In this document: piece by piece, positions 25,821 through 34,747 of the stretch
Numbering within the stretch: the stretch's first letter is position 1
How the letters are laid out: every line of letters begins with the position of its first letter
Assembly: GCF_900215725.1 (NCBI RefSeq)
Contig: NZ_LT962471.1
Location: 62,273 to 126,272 of the forward strand
Source: Ezakiella peruensis
GTDB taxonomy: Bacteria; Bacillota; Clostridia; Tissierellales; Peptoniphilaceae
Length of the DNA stretch: 64,000 nt
Reading direction: 5' to 3'
Notes under the pieces: generated by a model
Databases searched by the model: none
The model's input: only the letters and a program-made list of their open reading frames with translations
What the model was told of the DNA's origin: nothing
Made by a program: the position numbers and the translations under genes

Positions 25821-25902
25821 GTGAAATGCTTAATAGCTAATTAGAGATTGTAAAATACTTGTAGGGTGTCTTATTTATTATCATCCTTCCAATCCTCTTA
25901 CA

Positions 25903-25933
25903 ATAAAAAGAAGTAGATTTTTTTCTCTACTTC
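25903..25933 (-). terminator. Terminator of the lipoprotein at 25970
   Basis: On the minus strand GAAGTAGA pairs with TCTACTTC around GAAAAAAA, followed by TTTTTATTG. Confidence 0.75.
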
Positions 25934-25969
25934 TCCTTATAATTTATATTTTATTTTTCCTTATATTTT

Positions 25970-26386
25970 TTAATAACCTTGATCTTCTATTTTCCATTCC
26001 CTATCTTTGTCTTTTCGAACTAAGGTCCAGCTGTAATTTTTGTATTTTCCCTTACTTAATACAGGATTTTTACCAGTCACATCAAATTCTGAAAATAGAA
26101 CGATAATATTATTTGGATCTATATCAGTGCCCTTGCCTGCTCCATATTTCACAAAATCTTTTATTGCATCTTCAGATTTAGCTTCATCGTAGGAAACTGC
26201 TTTTAATTCTGACCCCGGAAATGAAAAATTATCCTTTACTACTTTAATTGCAGAATCTATTTCTTCTTGGCTAAATTTACTTGAATCACCTTTATCAATT
26301 GTAATATCTCCATCTGCTTTTCCTTTACATCCTGTTAATGAAAATAAAATCAATAAAGCAAAAAGAATTCTAAAACCAGGTTTCAT
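25970..26386 (-). CDS. Small lipoprotein, DUF4829-like
   Basis: 138 aa from the ATG with GGAGG eight bases upstream; an earlier in-frame start lacks this. The signal peptide ends in the lipobox LTGC, so the mature protein is a membrane-anchored lipoprotein. The rest (SAIKVVKDNF, LFSEFDV, YSWTLVRKDKDREWKIEDQGY) matches the compact fold of secreted DUF4829-type proteins whose role is unknown. It has its own terminators. Confidence 0.8.
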   Translation of the reverse strand: MKPGFRILFALLILFSLTGCKGKADGDITIDKGDSSKFSQEEIDSAIKVVKDNFSFPGSELKAVSYDEAKSEDAIKDFVKYGAGKGTDIDPNNIIVLFSEFDVTGKNPVLSKGKYKNYSWTLVRKDKDREWKIEDQGY

Positions 26387-26450
26387 AATATTTCCTCCTT
26401 TGATTATATACCATGTCCACACAATAATTTGTCTTGCCGAGGCTTACCCT

Positions 26451-26880
26451 CTATTCATTGTCTACATACATAAAACCCTTGCCAAGTTCAAGCAAGAATT
26501 TTTCAATATGGTCTATTTGTGCTTTTTCTAAATCACTTTCCATCATCGGCTTTTCTTCTGGCAAGCCTAAAAATTCAAATACATAAGGGTCTTTTACAAG
26601 GTCGGCTGCCTTATTTATTTCATTGCCCTTTAAGGCTAGGTCTAGGACTTTTTCTTTGTTTTCTTCTCCTGATGATAGGAGCAATCTTTCAAAAAGTGAA
26701 GTTTTTATTTGTCTTTTAAGTTCTCTTACTGACCAATTTGCATTTATACTTTCTTTTTCATAGAAGCTTGGTTTTTTCTCATCGCTGAGAGATAAGAGTT
26801 CGCAATAATGGGACATTAGTCAATTTTCCAGACAGTGTCTGGCAAATTGGATATGATAAAGATTGTAAGTCCCCTTTCAT
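26451..26880 (-). pseudogene. Remnant of a YhcG/DUF1016-type nuclease gene
   Basis: The readable part (26451-26816) contains the central DUF1016 signature FYEKESINANWSVRELKRQI, VKDPYVFEFLGLPE and DHIEKFLLELGKGFMYV. Upstream the matching QTLSGKL lies in another frame, so a frameshift separates it from SHYCELLSLSD. The PD-(D/E)XK C-terminal nuclease half is missing: the frame stops after VDNE. In intact systems YhcG is a restriction/R-M-associated or repair-linked nuclease. Here both ends are lost. Confidence 0.85.
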
Positions 26881-26882
26881 TA

Positions 26883-27407
26883 TTAAACGCCATCAAAATA
26901 CTCTTCAGTATATAAAACCTCAACTTCTCCGGACCAATTTAGTATTGAACCAATAAAGTCATTGATATCTATGCCAGGCATTTCATAAATTTCTTCATCT
27001 CCAAATGTTCCCGAAGCATTTTCAATAAAAACGGTTTCATAGCCCCTGTCAGAACATAAGATGCTAGCAAACAGGCAACAATATTCCGTATTAAAGCCGC
27101 AAATATATACTTTAGACACGTCATTGTCTTTTAGGACTTGAGCAAGATTGGTTTTATAAAAAGGATTGCAAGACGTTTTTTCAATCACATAATCTCCAAG
27201 CCCTTGAATCTCTGCCCACACTTCTGCATCTCTAGACCCCTTAAAATAAGGAGTGTCTTCATCATCCGAAAGATGCTTGGTCAAGATTACAAGGTCCTTG
27301 TTCTTTTTAAAATCATCAATTAGACTTTTAATATTATTTAAAGTCTCTGAAAAATCCTTTTTCTTCAATATTCCCTTTTGCACATCCAATACAATTAATG
27401 CATTCAT
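26883..27407 (-). CDS. Isochorismatase-like cysteine hydrolase
   Basis: 174 aa from the ATG after AAGGAGA; the frame is open further upstream but runs into a repeat element. The triad of the family is present: D8 in IVLDVQKG, K77 in VIEKTSCNPF and C110 in GFNTEYCC. The fold is complete up to the closing strand region, but no metal or substrate specificity can be derived (nicotinamidase and isochorismatase both belong here). It lies alone between a broken nuclease gene and a repeat. Confidence 0.87.
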   Translation of the reverse strand: MNALIVLDVQKGILKKKDFSETLNNIKSLIDDFKKNKDLVILTKHLSDDEDTPYFKGSRDAEVWAEIQGLGDYVIEKTSCNPFYKTNLAQVLKDNDVSKVYICGFNTEYCCLFASILCSDRGYETVFIENASGTFGDEEIYEMPGIDINDFIGSILNWSGEVEVLYTEEYFDGV

Positions 27408-27429
27408 GATTGTCTCCTTGGTTTTTAAA

Positions 27430-27563
27430 TTTAATAAGAATTTATCGCACGATTTGTGAAGGGCGTCAAATTTCAAAATGAAACAAAAATTTTGGGCCAC
27501 ATAAAGTCGCCCCTACATGGAAATTTTTGTTGCGTGAGTCAGCAGTCGTTAAAACGAAGGCTC
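27430..27563. repeat. Partial palindromic element
   Basis: It has a left-end-like GATTTGTGAAGGGC, a damaged ATAAA-loop module (GGGCCAC / GTCGCCC at 27494-27512, with one mismatch), CTACATGG, and GTTGCGTGAGTC as in copy 2. No gene is visible. Confidence 0.6.
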
Positions 27564-27691
27564 GATTTGTGAGGAAAAATTGATGAATTTTTGTAGCTTG
27601 AGACTTTTTGACGAATGAGGCGTACTCAAGTGTACGTCGGAATGAGCAAAAAGTCGAACACTGCAAAAAGTCGCAATTTTAACCACAAATC
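27564..27691. repeat. Nested palindromic element, copy 5 (after the DUF2207 gene)
   Basis: The ends are GATTTGTGAGGAAAA and TTTTAACCACAAATC. The apical stem is CGTAC / GTACG (27621-27625, 27632-27636), the flanking arm GCAAAAAGTCG recurs. The right end is five bases from the stop codon of the gene at 27697. Confidence 0.85.
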
Positions 27692-27696
27692 ACCCC

Positions 27697-29439
27697 CTAG
27701 CGGCTGCCGCCTCCAGATCCTCCTCCACTAAATCCTCCCCCACCACCGAAGGATGCTCCTCCGCCAAAGCCTGATGATGATTTTGCGCTGGAAGATCCTG
27801 AGCTAAAGCCTCTATGGGCTGACTGTCCCATGGATTGTGAGAGATAGTACATTTGATATGGGTGGATATAAAATCCATTATTAGAATTTTCTTGGGCGAA
27901 AGTATAATCTGGGATGAGTTTTTCAAAGGCCTTGGAAACTTCTTCTCCCATGCCATAAATGGTGGCGATTATTAAATAATAATCCCAGAGTTCAACTTCC
28001 CTGACCCCGCGTTCGTTAATTAGGGTAAAGTCTTTGAAAAATCTCCTCATGGCGTAGGCGTTTGCACATTCCCTCTTGCCTTTTTCTGTTAAGAGGAGTT
28101 TTTTGTCCGCCTCTAAATAATCGTTTGCCTTCAGATATTCAATGCCTCTATCGTATAATTTTTTAAACAAGTCCGTGTAAGACGAATAGTGCTTCTTAAA
28201 ATATTTTTGCAACTCTTTGCCTTCCAGGATAGAGTTGTCACCTGCAGCTTCAACTACTGCCCTCCATAAAGAACCTTCTTCGCTGTCCAAGATATTTGGC
28301 TCTTTTAAAATAATCAAGGACTGTTTCTTTTTATTTTCTAGATTTTCATCAGGTCTCAAGGCCCCTTCCTTTATCCACTTTAAGAAGTAAGCTGAGAATA
28401 CATTTTCCTCCAGCTTTTTGGGTGGATTTTTTTGCTGGGCCATGAAAAATATGGCTGGAATATAATTGTCCAAGAGGGTGTCCCTGTAATAAGGCGGATT
28501 TTCAAAGTCAACTTCCTTGAGGTTTTTGACTTTTTTCCTTGAGCTAGCCTTAAAGATTCCCCGGCCAATCAAGATTAAAAATAAAACCCAAAAGCCACTA
28601 AAGGCATTTCCAATAAAACGGAAAAAGCTCGAGAGCCTGGAAGGGCTTTTATAATATCCCCCATTATATTCTGGATATTCATCTCCGCCATGGTAATCAG
28701 ACGAATTATCTTCATTATCAAATGAAGATCCCACAAAGGCCCTGTCCTTTAAATCTTCAAAAGTCCCTTGTCCCTGATAAGAGGGATGAATGAGGCCTTT
28801 ATCAAAAGCCATCATCAGGGTCATAGATGATCCGCTGTCGTAACTTTCGTCAAGGGCGACAACTTTTCCCCCATCAAAATTAATGGTCCCCCTGTTGCCA
28901 AAGGACCATATACGGGCGTTTTCTTCAGATAATTCGACCCCGTCCACACTTAGAGTGACCCTAACCTTGTCAGGTGCTGGATTCATCTGGTCGTTTACAA
29001 AACGAATTAAAAATCCATCGTAATCTTCAAAGGCTTGGACTGCATTTATATAATCAAAGCTGACCATATAAGTATAGTCGCCCATCTGGGTCTTACCCCA
29101 GCAGAGCTCCAGGCCATCACCAGTATAATTTATCCCATAGCGAAGACTCTTGGAATCAAAACTTCCATCCACATTCCAATTATCGTCCTCAGTCCATTCC
29201 AAGCCGTCTTCGCCTTGTACGCGAAAATTTGAAATAGACATGTGGTTTAGATTTTGCATTGGGATATACCACTCAGTCCCGTCGGTGTTATAAACCCTCC
29301 ACTCCTGTGTTACATGAGCCGTCCCATCATCTGTAATATTAACTTTTACATTGATCTCTTCTATGGAGTTTGCCCCGATATTTATTGCTAAAAAACAAAT
29401 AAATATTGCCAGCAAACTCAACTTTAAAAATTTTTTCAT
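27697..29439 (-). CDS. DUF2207 membrane protein
   Basis: 580 aa. A signal peptide (1-23) is followed by an extracellular beta domain (residues about 25-230, starting IEEINVKVNITDDGTAHVTQEWRV), a transmembrane segment near 275-295 (FSGFWVLFLILIGRG), a cytoplasmic part, and the glycine/serine-rich tail GGGGGFSGGGSGGG typical of DUF2207. The second transmembrane region usually present near 480-500 is weak here. The family has no known biochemical role and often accompanies LemA, as it does here one base downstream of the lemA-like stop. Confidence 0.9.
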   Translation of the reverse strand: MKKFLKLSLLAIFICFLAINIGANSIEEINVKVNITDDGTAHVTQEWRVYNTDGTEWYIPMQNLNHMSISNFRVQGEDGLEWTEDDNWNVDGSFDSKSLRYGINYTGDGLELCWGKTQMGDYTYMVSFDYINAVQAFEDYDGFLIRFVNDQMNPAPDKVRVTLSVDGVELSEENARIWSFGNRGTINFDGGKVVALDESYDSGSSMTLMMAFDKGLIHPSYQGQGTFEDLKDRAFVGSSFDNEDNSSDYHGGDEYPEYNGGYYKSPSRLSSFFRFIGNAFSGFWVLFLILIGRGIFKASSRKKVKNLKEVDFENPPYYRDTLLDNYIPAIFFMAQQKNPPKKLEENVFSAYFLKWIKEGALRPDENLENKKKQSLIILKEPNILDSEEGSLWRAVVEAAGDNSILEGKELQKYFKKHYSSYTDLFKKLYDRGIEYLKANDYLEADKKLLLTEKGKRECANAYAMRRFFKDFTLINERGVREVELWDYYLIIATIYGMGEEVSKAFEKLIPDYTFAQENSNNGFYIHPYQMYYLSQSMGQSAHRGFSSGSSSAKSSSGFGGGASFGGGGGFSGGGSGGGSR

Positions 29440-29440
29440 C

Positions 29441-29989
29441 TTAGATATCTAGATTTGGCATCTCCGTTTTTTCATCAGGAGTTTTGATGTAGTCTTCTGC
29501 CTTATAGCCAAGCATGCCTGCAAACAAAGATGCTGGGAAGACTTTTACAGCTTGGTTTAACTTAGTGGTCGTGTCGTTAAAGACCATCCTTGCCATGCGA
29601 ACATTGTTTTCGTAGCCGTTGATGTCGTTCATGAGATTTGAATAAAGGCTGTCGGCCTTAAGGTCTGGATAATTTTCCACGACTAGGCTTATCTCTCTCA
29701 TAGCGCTTGAAAATGCATTGTCGTTTGCCTCTACATCAGCAGCAGTCTTTGGCATGGAGCCCGACCTTTGACCAATAACATTCATCAGCGTATCCGCTTC
29801 GTGGCCTGCGTAAGATTTAACGGACTTAGCAAGTTGAGTCAGGGCATCCCACCTGGATTGTTGTTGGACACCAATGCTTGATAAAGCGTTTTCTCTTCTT
29901 TCGCCTAGGCCTACCAATTTTCTTTGCAGAGAAATTACATATAAAATAATTAAAACTGCAATACCTAAAATAATATATAATGCTGTCAT
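29441..29989 (-). CDS. lemA: LemA family protein
   Basis: 182 aa from the ATG preceded by AAGGAGG. An N-terminal membrane anchor (residues 2-20) is followed by the LemA helical bundle: NALSSIGVQQQSRWDALTQL, NDINGYENNVRMARMVFND and FPASLFAGMLGYK. Function is unknown; the family is exposed on the outside or inside of the membrane depending on species. It is co-transcribed with the DUF2207 gene, a recurrent pair in Firmicutes. Confidence 0.95.
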   Translation of the reverse strand: MTALYIILGIAVLIILYVISLQRKLVGLGERRENALSSIGVQQQSRWDALTQLAKSVKSYAGHEADTLMNVIGQRSGSMPKTAADVEANDNAFSSAMREISLVVENYPDLKADSLYSNLMNDINGYENNVRMARMVFNDTTTKLNQAVKVFPASLFAGMLGYKAEDYIKTPDEKTEMPNLDI

Positions 29990-30125
29990 AATATACCTCC
30001 TTATATTTATTATACCCAATCAAAAGTTTTTTCTAATTATTATAAGCGTAAAATAAATTTGACATTTGTCCTCTTCCTATTATAAAATTAAGGTGTATAA
30101 TGTATACTGGAAATGAGGAGGACAG

Positions 30126-30887
30126 ATGAAAAAAAGACGAGCCATATTTTTTGATATAGACGGAACCCTGGTGCCCTTTGGCGACGAGCGCTGGACTGAC
30201 CAAACGGTTGGCGTTTTAAAGGAGCTTATAAATCGCGGCTATGATTTATTTATCGCAACTGGCCGCCACCATTTAAACACGCCCAAGTACATCAAGGAAA
30301 GCGGTCTTTTTACTGGCTTTGTCTGCTTGAACGGACAGATGATTTTTGTGGATGACAAGTGCGTCCACCAGGCTGCAATTTCTGACTCCGCCATCCAAGG
30401 GCTTAAGGACTTTTGTAATGCAAGAGATTTGACTGTCATGTTTGCAAGCGCTTCTTATTTTCATTTGTCAAAGCCCGACAAGGACTTCGAAGCCTATGTC
30501 GAACAGCTGACCACTTATAAATACGATCCAAATCCCGACGCCCCGATTTTGCAGGCGACCATGTACATTGAACCTCATCTTGACCAAGACCTGCAGGCGG
30601 TCATTCCCGACTGCGTAATCACCCGCTGGAACGACAGGTACATTGACATAAATGCCAAGTCGTCTTCCAAGGCCGAGGGGATAAAATATTTTATGAAACA
30701 CTTTAACATTGACCACAAAAACACAATAGCAGTTGGCGACGCAGGCAACGACCGGTCCATGATAAAATTTGCTGGGACAGGAATCGCCATGGGCAACGCC
30801 GACTTTGAAACCCAAGCCTGCGCAGACATAGTTATAGGCGCCGATATCGACGGCGGAATAAAAGATTTATTAGAAATTTTAAAATAG
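30126..30887 (+). CDS. Cof-type HAD superfamily phosphatase
   Basis: 253 aa, standard for the Cof/YidA group. Motif I is FFDIDGTLVPFG (nucleophile and acid aspartates), motif II the TGR turn in IATGRHH, and motif IV GDAGNDRSMIKFAG binds magnesium. The cap of the C2B type lies between. It dephosphorylates small phosphorylated metabolites such as sugar phosphates or FMN; the exact substrate is unknown. GAGGAGG lies five bases before the ATG. First gene of a three-gene plus-strand operon. Confidence 0.95.
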   Translation: MKKRRAIFFDIDGTLVPFGDERWTDQTVGVLKELINRGYDLFIATGRHHLNTPKYIKESGLFTGFVCLNGQMIFVDDKCVHQAAISDSAIQGLKDFCNARDLTVMFASASYFHLSKPDKDFEAYVEQLTTYKYDPNPDAPILQATMYIEPHLDQDLQAVIPDCVITRWNDRYIDINAKSSSKAEGIKYFMKHFNIDHKNTIAVGDAGNDRSMIKFAGTGIAMGNADFETQACADIVIGADIDGGIKDLLEILK

Positions 30888-30898
30888 AAAGGAGAAAC

Positions 30899-31360
30899 AT
30901 GGCAAGGAAAAATGATCGTGCTACAATTGTTAGAGTAGTCGCCTTTATAATTTTAATATATTATGTATACGTGCTTTTGAAGACCTCGATCTTTACAAGG
31001 CTTTTTTCAAAAAATTTAATGAGGGGCTTGGAGCTCACGCCCTTTAAGTCATTGGCTTTTACGGCAGACGCCTTCAAGGATCCGGCTGGAATTTTTCGGT
31101 CGACTGGTTTTAAGACCCTGTCCGGCCCTGTCTTTATGTTTTTGCCACTGGGCTTTCTCTTGCCCTTTGTCAATCCCCAGCTCAAAAAATATATAAATAT
31201 ACTTGGGATTACGGCGGCCCTATCTCTATCGATTGAAATCCTTCAATACATTACAAAAACTGGGATCAGCTCAATCGACGACTTACTCTTAAATATAATC
31301 GGCGCATCACTTGGATTTTTAATTTACAAAATCCTCCGCTTTGCCTTTGTGAACTCATAA
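30899..31360 (+). CDS. VanZ family membrane protein
   Basis: 153 aa with four to five hydrophobic helices and the VanZ-like pattern GPVFMFLPLGFLLPF, LSLSIEILQYITK and SIDDLLLNIIGASLGF. VanZ from vancomycin-resistant enterococci gives low-level teicoplanin resistance, but most homologues have unknown roles. Ribosome site AAAGGAG. Its stop codon overlaps the next gene's ATG (TAATG), so it is coupled to the D-Ala-D-Ala carboxypeptidase, in keeping with a cell-wall role. Confidence 0.88.
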   Translation: MARKNDRATIVRVVAFIILIYYVYVLLKTSIFTRLFSKNLMRGLELTPFKSLAFTADAFKDPAGIFRSTGFKTLSGPVFMFLPLGFLLPFVNPQLKKYINILGITAALSLSIEILQYITKTGISSIDDLLLNIIGASLGFLIYKILRFAFVNS

Positions 31361-32520
31361 TGAAAAATATTAAAAGATATTTGGCGGCCGTCCTCGCTCT
31401 TCTTATCTTCCTCAGCCCAATTTCCTTGGCCAAGGAAATCGAAACGGACGCGGCCTACGCCATCTACGATTATTCAACCAATAAAATATTATACGGACAA
31501 AAAATCGACGAGGAAATTGCAATCGCTTCTGTCACAAAACTCATGACAGCCCTCCTGGTCTTCGAGCAAATCGAGGCCGGCGACCTAACACTCACCGACA
31601 CCTACACTTACAGCCAAGAGGAATTAAATCTTTATATGTATGGTTCAGATGTTGGCATTCAACTGGGTCAAAAGGTCACTGTGGACGAACTCTTGCAACT
31701 ACTTATGATTCGGTCTTCCAATTCATCGGCCCAAGCCCTAGCAAAACTCATTGCTGGAACCGAAGCAGAATTTGTTAAACTCATGAATGCAAAGGCCCAG
31801 GCCCTGGGCATGAGTCACACGCGTTTTATAAATAGCCACGGCCTACCTATAATTGCGACTGACGATCAAAACACATCGACTATCAAGGACCTGACAATTA
31901 TGGTCAAAGAACTTTACTCTAAGTATCCGCAAGTCATCGACTACTCGAAAAATGCTGAGGCAAATCTAGACCGCATTGGCATCCATATAAAATCGACCAA
32001 TCCTTTACTCGGCTACAAGACCGTGGACGGATTAAAAACGGGGACCACAAGTCGGGCTGGTAAGTGCCTGATTGCAAGTGCAACTGAACCTGCAGAAGGC
32101 ATCGACCTGACCAGGCGGGTCTTTACATTTTTGTTTGGTGCAAAAACTGATAAAGAAAGAATGAACGTGTCCAGAGATCTAATCGACTTGGCCCTGGACG
32201 ACTATGTTTACAAGAGGGTTATCGGCACTGATATGACTTTCAAGCAAGACCTGGATCCCATTAACTTTGACCAGGAATCCATAGAAATAATTCCAGCCCA
32301 CACACTGGACAGGCTCTTGGACAAAAAATATCTCTACCAGCTGGAAGTCTTTCACAATGACCCAGTCGAAGAGGACATCAAGGCCGGCGACCTCATGGGC
32401 AAGCTAGTCCTAAAACAAAACGGCGAGGAAATTGACGCCGTCGACTTGATTGCAAAAACATCGGTCAAAAGAAGCCCAATGCTCAGGCGCTGGTGGAAGA
32501 AAATTAAATCATGGTTTTAA
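31360..32520 (+). CDS. D-alanyl-D-alanine carboxypeptidase (low-mass penicillin-binding protein)
   Basis: 386 aa with a signal peptide (1-24). All S11 peptidase motifs are present: SxxK at S57-K60 (SVTK), SxN at 119-121 (SSN) and KTG at 226-228 (LKTGTTSRAG). The domain after residue 270 is the beta-rich C-terminal part, and the last residues (RRWWKKIKSWF) form an amphipathic membrane-attachment helix. The enzyme removes the terminal D-alanine from peptidoglycan stem peptides. Co-transcribed with the vanZ-like gene and ended by a terminator. Confidence 0.95.
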   Translation: MKNIKRYLAAVLALLIFLSPISLAKEIETDAAYAIYDYSTNKILYGQKIDEEIAIASVTKLMTALLVFEQIEAGDLTLTDTYTYSQEELNLYMYGSDVGIQLGQKVTVDELLQLLMIRSSNSSAQALAKLIAGTEAEFVKLMNAKAQALGMSHTRFINSHGLPIIATDDQNTSTIKDLTIMVKELYSKYPQVIDYSKNAEANLDRIGIHIKSTNPLLGYKTVDGLKTGTTSRAGKCLIASATEPAEGIDLTRRVFTFLFGAKTDKERMNVSRDLIDLALDDYVYKRVIGTDMTFKQDLDPINFDQESIEIIPAHTLDRLLDKKYLYQLEVFHNDPVEEDIKAGDLMGKLVLKQNGEEIDAVDLIAKTSVKRSPMLRRWWKKIKSWF

Positions 32521-32526
32521 AAAAAT

Positions 32527-32557
32527 ATCCCGACGTGTAAATCCGCCGGGATTTTTT
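32527..32557 (+). terminator. Terminator of the HAD-vanZ-carboxypeptidase operon
   Basis: ATCCCGACG pairs with CGCCGGGAT around GTAAATC, followed by TTTTTTG, seven bases after the stop codon. Confidence 0.85.
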
Positions 32558-32640
32558 GTGATTTCATTTTCAAAGCCAAAGGACCTAAGTTTCATAATTA
32601 TTTTGTTGTAAATTTTTCATGAAGAAAACGATTTTCTACA

Positions 32641-33042
32641 TTAATTCCATAATAATTCCAACTCACCTGTTGCTTTTTCAAATTTTATAATCAAATAGTA
32701 TCGACATTTTTTATCAACATTTATACTAGAATTTGGCATATCAGAATCCAGACCTAACAATATTTTTTTGTTACTGTCCCATATTTCTGCCGAAACAAGC
32801 CCATTTTCAACTTTACTCTTTAAGCAAAAATCATAGGTGCGATTTTCCTTAAATTTAACTATTTTTTTAATATAGCCATTGCAGGATGCAAATTTTATCC
32901 TGCATTCTTCCTTATTTCTAAGGGAACCAATAAATAATTTAGCTGTTTTCCTACTTATTATTAAATAACCCTTAATCCACAAAATATAAAACATTATGCT
33001 TAAAAAAGTAATAAATAATATCCCTATAAATAAGTATTTCAT
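32641..33042 (-). CDS. Single-pass membrane protein of unknown function
   Basis: 133 aa. One N-terminal hydrophobic helix (residues 4-28, ends WIKGYLIISRKT) is followed by a soluble domain of about 100 residues rich in beta strands (ECRIKFASCNGYIKKIVKF, GLVSAEIWDS). The family is not recognised. Two or three cysteines are spaced through the domain. It lies between convergent units and is probably transcribed alone. Confidence 0.65.
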   Translation of the reverse strand: MKYLFIGILFITFLSIMFYILWIKGYLIISRKTAKLFIGSLRNKEECRIKFASCNGYIKKIVKFKENRTYDFCLKSKVENGLVSAEIWDSNKKILLGLDSDMPNSSINVDKKCRYYLIIKFEKATGELELLWN

Positions 33043-33136
33043 CTTCTTGTCTCCCTCTTTTTTAGATTGTTTTTTATAACAAGTGGAAATATTCTAATTC
33101 TTTTCAGATTCTTGTACAATCTCTTTACATCGAATA

Positions 33137-33874
33137 TTATTTCTTAAAGGCCAGAATCTTGCCTCTTTTGATATATCTTTCCATATTTTCGTGGCCCCAC
33201 TTGTTAAGATATTCTTCAGTCAAATCTTCTTCGATTACTGCATAGGGATCAAAGCCGCATTCCTTTAAAATATTTTCTAACGAATCCTTCGTTATAGACC
33301 CGCCGACTCAGGTGGCGTGCATATGGGGATCGTCAAGTATTTCCTGGGGCAGAGGATTTATTTGAACAATATCAGAGATTGAAAGCCTTCCGCCTGGTTT
33401 TAAAATCCTATAAATCTCTTGATAGACCTTCTTTTTATCTGGCAATAAATTTATAACGCAATTTGATATTACGCAGTCGCAAAAATTGTCAGGCAAATTA
33501 ATATCGTCAACTTCGGACACAATAAAGTCCGTATTGTCAAAGCCGCGTTTTTCCTTTATATAAGAGGCCTTTTCAACCATCTCTGGCAATTTGTCAATGC
33601 CGATTGCCTTACCCTTGGTCACAATCTTGGACGCCTTAAAAACATCCATGCCCTTGCCCGAGCCCAGGTCAACCAAAATATCCGTCTCTTTTAAATTTGC
33701 ATTCTCAATAGGATTGCCGCAACCAAGTCCTAGGTTGGCCCCCAACTCTAAATCTTCTTCTGTATAACCAAGAGACAGGGCCAGCCTCCGCTCCATCTCG
33801 CCGTCCTTGCTAATACCATCCTGGTTTGCAATATTCCTATAAAAATCAGCAGTTGTCTTTTTAAAATCTTTCAT
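33137..33874 (-). CDS. arsM: ArsM-like methyltransferase, predicted selenoprotein (UGA = Sec189)
   Basis: 245 residues when UGA at 33308-33310 is read as selenocysteine; without it the protein stops after 188. Features of arsenite methyltransferase: GANLGLGCGNP, SAM-binding VDLGSGKGMDVF, ISNCVINL (C139), LKPGGRLSISDIV. The family motif DPELYAGCVxGA aligns with DPHMHATUVGGS here, so the UGA occupies the conserved cysteine. C139 and U189 are 50 residues apart, as are the two As(III)-binding cysteines (174 and 224) of the algal enzyme CmArsM. After the UGA the frame stays open for 56 sensible residues (SITKDSLENILKECGFDPYA, EEYLNKWGHENMERYI) to TAA. A SECIS-like hairpin follows. The start overlaps the yaaA stop codon by one base. 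The N-terminal cysteine cluster usual in ArsM is lacking, so the substrate may differ. Confidence 0.87.
33278..33294 (-). promoter_or_regulatory. Bacterial SECIS-like hairpin
   Basis: In the mRNA, UAACGAA-GGA-UUCGUUA forms a seven-base-pair stem with a GGA loop. The loop GG lies 21-22 bases after the UGA, within the range known for SelB-binding SECIS elements (in E. coli fdhF the loop GG is at about 19-20). Confidence 0.82.
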
Positions 33875-34581
33875 TATAAATCTCTCCTAAATACATATAA
33901 TTTATCATTTGAATTTTCTTTATCATATACAAAACCATCATCATTAAAATCTTTCAAGTAATCTAGATTTGTAATTTTATTTTTCACTATAAAATTCGCC
34001 ATCTTACCCCTAAGTTTTTTGGAAATAGTCGAGTGGCGTCTTATCTTTCCATCCCTAAGCTCATAAAAATCAAAGTCTATAAAGTCAAAATCATCTCTCT
34101 TAAGCAAAGATGAAAATTCATCAGAGGCCAAATTTAAAATCCTCTCACCTTTTTCAAAATAATTATTATAATAGTCCGCCCAAAGTTTCTTCAGGCTCAT
34201 CCCCTTGACCTTGATCCCGGTATTAAAGTCCAGGCGATAGGGTTTGATCAAGTCGTCGGTCCTCAGCGGTCCATAAAAAGCAGAGAGTATAATTACATGG
34301 TCTCTGGCAAAATCATCAGTCGCATCAAAGTCAATTTCCCTAAAGGCCATGCCCTTGTACATATCGATGGCATAATAGGCGTCACTCTTGTCAAAGTCCT
34401 GGTAATATCCGTAAACCTCGTCAGCGAGCTTGTCGGACACCTTAAGCTTCTTTTGCAAGTCATTCTTTGACATCTTTTGAATTTCTTCCAAAATCTCCTG
34501 GGAAATCTCATTTAATTTTATCTTTTTATCTATACTCTTTTCAAAAGCCATCTCCTTGGACGGCGATAAAATAATCTTCAT
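33874..34581 (-). CDS. yaaA: YaaA family peroxide-stress protein
   Basis: About 235 aa from the ATG at 34581; a GTG two codons upstream overlaps the AGAGGTGG ribosome site. It starts MKIILSPSKEM, the family signature, with YKGMAFREIDF and the conserved AFYGPLRTDDLIKPYRLDF in the middle. The E. coli protein lowers free iron and DNA damage during peroxide stress and binds DNA. It is followed by the selenoprotein gene with a TAATG overlap, suggesting a joint oxidative or metalloid stress unit. Confidence 0.93.
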   Translation of the reverse strand: MKIILSPSKEMAFEKSIDKKIKLNEISQEILEEIQKMSKNDLQKKLKVSDKLADEVYGYYQDFDKSDAYYAIDMYKGMAFREIDFDATDDFARDHVIILSAFYGPLRTDDLIKPYRLDFNTGIKVKGMSLKKLWADYYNNYFEKGERILNLASDEFSSLLKRDDFDFIDFDFYELRDGKIRRHSTISKKLRGKMANFIVKNKITNLDYLKDFNDDGFVYDKENSNDKLYVFRRDL

Positions 34582-34619
34582 ATCCACCTCTATTATCTAT
34601 ATACCACAAAATCCACAAA

Positions 34620-34655
34620 TTAAAAGAGCCGGGAATCAATCCCAGCCCTTTTATC
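34620..34655. terminator. Hairpin upstream of yaaA
   Basis: AAAAGAGCCGGGA pairs with TCCCAGCCCTTTT. It reads as a terminator on both strands and would stop transcripts coming from phoR. Confidence 0.55.
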
Positions 34656-34747
34656 TATTTTCTTAGGAGAAAATAATATGAATTATATTATTTTTCAGAA
34701 AAATTTAAATCATCCTACGATTCTATAATCAAAAACAAAAGTTCTTA

